Part shown: piece after piece, positions 62,736 through 64,000 of the stretch
Position numbering within the stretch: position 1 is the first letter of the stretch
How the letters are laid out: the number at the start of each line of letters is the position of its first letter
Assembly (NCBI GenBank): GCA_022822445.1
Contig: JAJEBR010000121.1
Location: 62,001-126,000, forward strand
Direction of reading: 5' to 3'
Source: Gemmatimonadota bacterium
Lineage (GTDB): Bacteria; Gemmatimonadota; Gemmatimonadetes; Longimicrobiales; Gaopeijiaceae
DNA length: 64,000 nucleotides
Position numbers and translations under genes: made by a program
The notes under the pieces: model-generated
Told to the model about the DNA's origin: nothing
Databases searched by the model: none
What the model saw: the letters and a program-made list of their open reading frames with translations, nothing else

Positions 62736-63112
62736 AGCACCTGTTCACCCGCCTTCCGCTGCATGAGGATGAATTCGATGTCGTTCTTGATGACCGCGTT
62801 TGGCTCGTACGGCTTCCCCAGGAAACCCCCGGCTCCGGCCATCTCGATGCGCGCGTTGGCGATCTTGTGCCAGATGATCGGCGCGAGGTTGTCGAACCCG
62901 AGGCGCCGGCATGACTCCTGGATGCTGGCGTGCAGGGGCACCACTACGTGTCGGCCATGCTGCCGGCGAGAAAGACATACATATACATCGCCGACAACGA
63001 TGATGAGCCGGCCTCCGGGCACCAGAACCCGTTTGCACTCTGCCCACACCCTTCCCAGCTCGGACACAAAGCGCTCGTAGTCGGCGATCGCCCCCAACTG
63101 CCGGTCGCCCTC
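62736..63112 (-). pseudogene. Fragment of a DNA (N4/N6) methyltransferase gene
   Basis: On the minus strand the frame reads LGAIADYERFVSELGRVW, RVLVPGGRLIIVVGDV, then LGFDNLAPIIWHKIANA and FLGKPYEPNAVIKNDIEFILMQRK. These are the beta-class site-specific DNA methylase C-terminal blocks. The N-terminal catalytic (S/N/D)PPY part is absent and no start is recognisable. It lies between the amidase relic and a propeller gene, so it is likely a decayed restriction-modification or orphan methylase gene. Confidence 0.72.
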
Positions 63113-63180
63113 GTTGGGCCGGCAGTGATCACGGAGCAACCCGGCCACCGCCCGCGGCGTCTGACAGTCAGGAGGCCCCG

Positions 63181-64000
63181 ATGAAAACCACCGCCCACGC
63201 CCCGCGTATCCGCTTGTCCCTCTTCCTGCTATCCGCAGGCCTTGCCGCGGTCGCCTGCCAGCAGGACCTGGACCAACCGGAACCCGACCCGCCCTGGATG
63301 GGAATGACCGGGCTCCCATTCTCGGAGACCGACGACAGCGCCGGCATTCTTGTCGTCGAGAACGCCCGCCCCGCGGATACGGCGATGCTGGATTGGCAGA
63401 TCGGACCCGAGCCGACCGTCACGATCGGCGTGGTGGAGGGCGAGGGGCCGCTCATGCTGCACCAGGTCCGGGATGCCACGAAACTGCCTGATGGGCGAAT
63501 CGTCATCGCTGAAACCAGTTCGAGCGAACTGAAGGTGTTCGACTCGGCCGGAACGTACCTGGAGACCTGGGGCGGAAAGGGGGAGGGGCCCGGGGAGTTC
63601 CCATCCTACATGCTTCAGGAGGTGTGGCCCTGGCCGGGCGACTCGATCGTTGCCTGGTACTCGCCCGGCTGGCGGGTCTCCGTCTTCGATTCCGAGGGGA
63701 ACCATGCGCGTTCGTTCCTCGGGCCCGGTGTCGGTCAGGCGTCATGGCAGGTCGGGCGACCGCGGCTCGCGCGCAACGACGGCACAGTCCTTACCACACT
63801 GGATTCGGAGAGTGCGGACACCGCCCTGATCGAGATCCGGGACGGTGAAGGTGGGCTCCACACGTCGCTGGGCTATCACCCCAAGCGTCGGCCCGTCTAT
63901 TTCAGCCGTGAGCTGAGGCTCGCGCTCTGGGGTGACCTGGTCATCGTGAGTTCACACGACAAGTACGAGTTCAGGGCCTATGCCGACGACGGCTCGCTGG
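63181..64000 (+). CDS. Six-bladed beta-propeller lipoprotein, N-terminal part
   Basis: The frame is open from the ATG at 63181 to the right edge (273 codons), so the gene is incomplete. Signal peptide LSAGLAAVAC has a lipobox. Blades: GPLMLHQVRDATKLPDGRIVIAE, FDSAGTYLETWGGKGEGPGEFPSY, VSVFDSEGNHARSF. It is related to the paralogues at 15733 and 18570. Confidence 0.85.
   Translation, partial: MKTTAHAPRIRLSLFLLSAGLAAVACQQDLDQPEPDPPWMGMTGLPFSETDDSAGILVVENARPADTAMLDWQIGPEPTVTIGVVEGEGPLMLHQVRDATKLPDGRIVIAETSSSELKVFDSAGTYLETWGGKGEGPGEFPSYMLQEVWPWPGDSIVAWYSPGWRVSVFDSEGNHARSFLGPGVGQASWQVGRPRLARNDGTVLTTLDSESADTALIEIRDGEGGLHTSLGYHPKRRPVYFSRELRLALWGDLVIVSSHDKYEFRAYADDGSL

Overview
The window is a 64 kb piece of a high-GC bacterial chromosome, roughly two-thirds G+C by eye. 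It has no rRNA, tRNA or CRISPR array that I can see. Gene content points to Gemmatimonadota, perhaps an uncultured marine or host-associated lineage. The reasons are many secreted six-bladed beta-propeller lipoproteins, large BNR/VPS10-like and TolB-like propeller proteins, a DUF5916/CBM9-like outer-membrane protein, a HupE/UreJ protein and a leucine-rich-repeat metalloprotease. This placement is an inference, because no phylogenetic marker is present.

Layout. 1-10 kb: the end of an acyl-CoA synthetase, an ApbA/PanE-type reductase, a leftward operon of two TonB-C-terminal lipoproteins and an Nramp-like carrier, an AbrB/PIN toxin-antitoxin pair, and a tightly coupled three-gene operon (FAD/4Fe-4S oxidoreductase, 2-oxoacid:acceptor oxidoreductase alpha and beta). 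10-25 kb: an XRE-ImmA regulator-protease, secreted hydrolases, two paralogous propeller lipoproteins separated by a DUF4143 ATPase, a 1092-residue BNR protein, a cytochrome P450, a VapC remnant and a TauE-like permease. 25-46 kb: the 1790-residue Ig-like/LRR/metalloprotease lipoprotein, a serine hydrolase, HicAB, more propeller proteins, HupE/UreJ, a lectin-like lipoprotein, a creatininase-like lipoprotein, a PepSY membrane protein and a helix-hairpin-helix lipoprotein. 46-54 kb: a DUF5916 protein, a tyrosine integrase with a repeat-rich flank, and an operon of two unusual secreted proteins. 54-64 kb: a propeller-gene relic replaced by an RHH/PIN pair, a cupin-HAD operon, a DinB protein, a three-part TolB/CehA/BNR fusion, a deleted amidase, a DNA-methylase fragment and the start of another propeller lipoprotein.

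Most genes encode exported proteins, so the region looks like a surface and periplasm island (polymer breakdown, sensing, metal and electron handling). It is interleaved with toxin-antitoxin modules and scars of gene loss.

The most notable unexplained signal is non-coding. An imperfect 18-bp dyad, consensus TGTCATG-N4-CTTTACA, occurs as two copies whose starts are exactly 21 bp apart at eight places (14326, 17056, 32740, 36383, 44164, 45661, 49255, 61523), with a weaker ninth at 4060. Most lie just upstream of genes. Two of these sites (32.7 and 49.2 kb) sit inside a longer, about 140-bp dispersed leader repeat. This may be a shared operator or the promoter architecture of this lineage.
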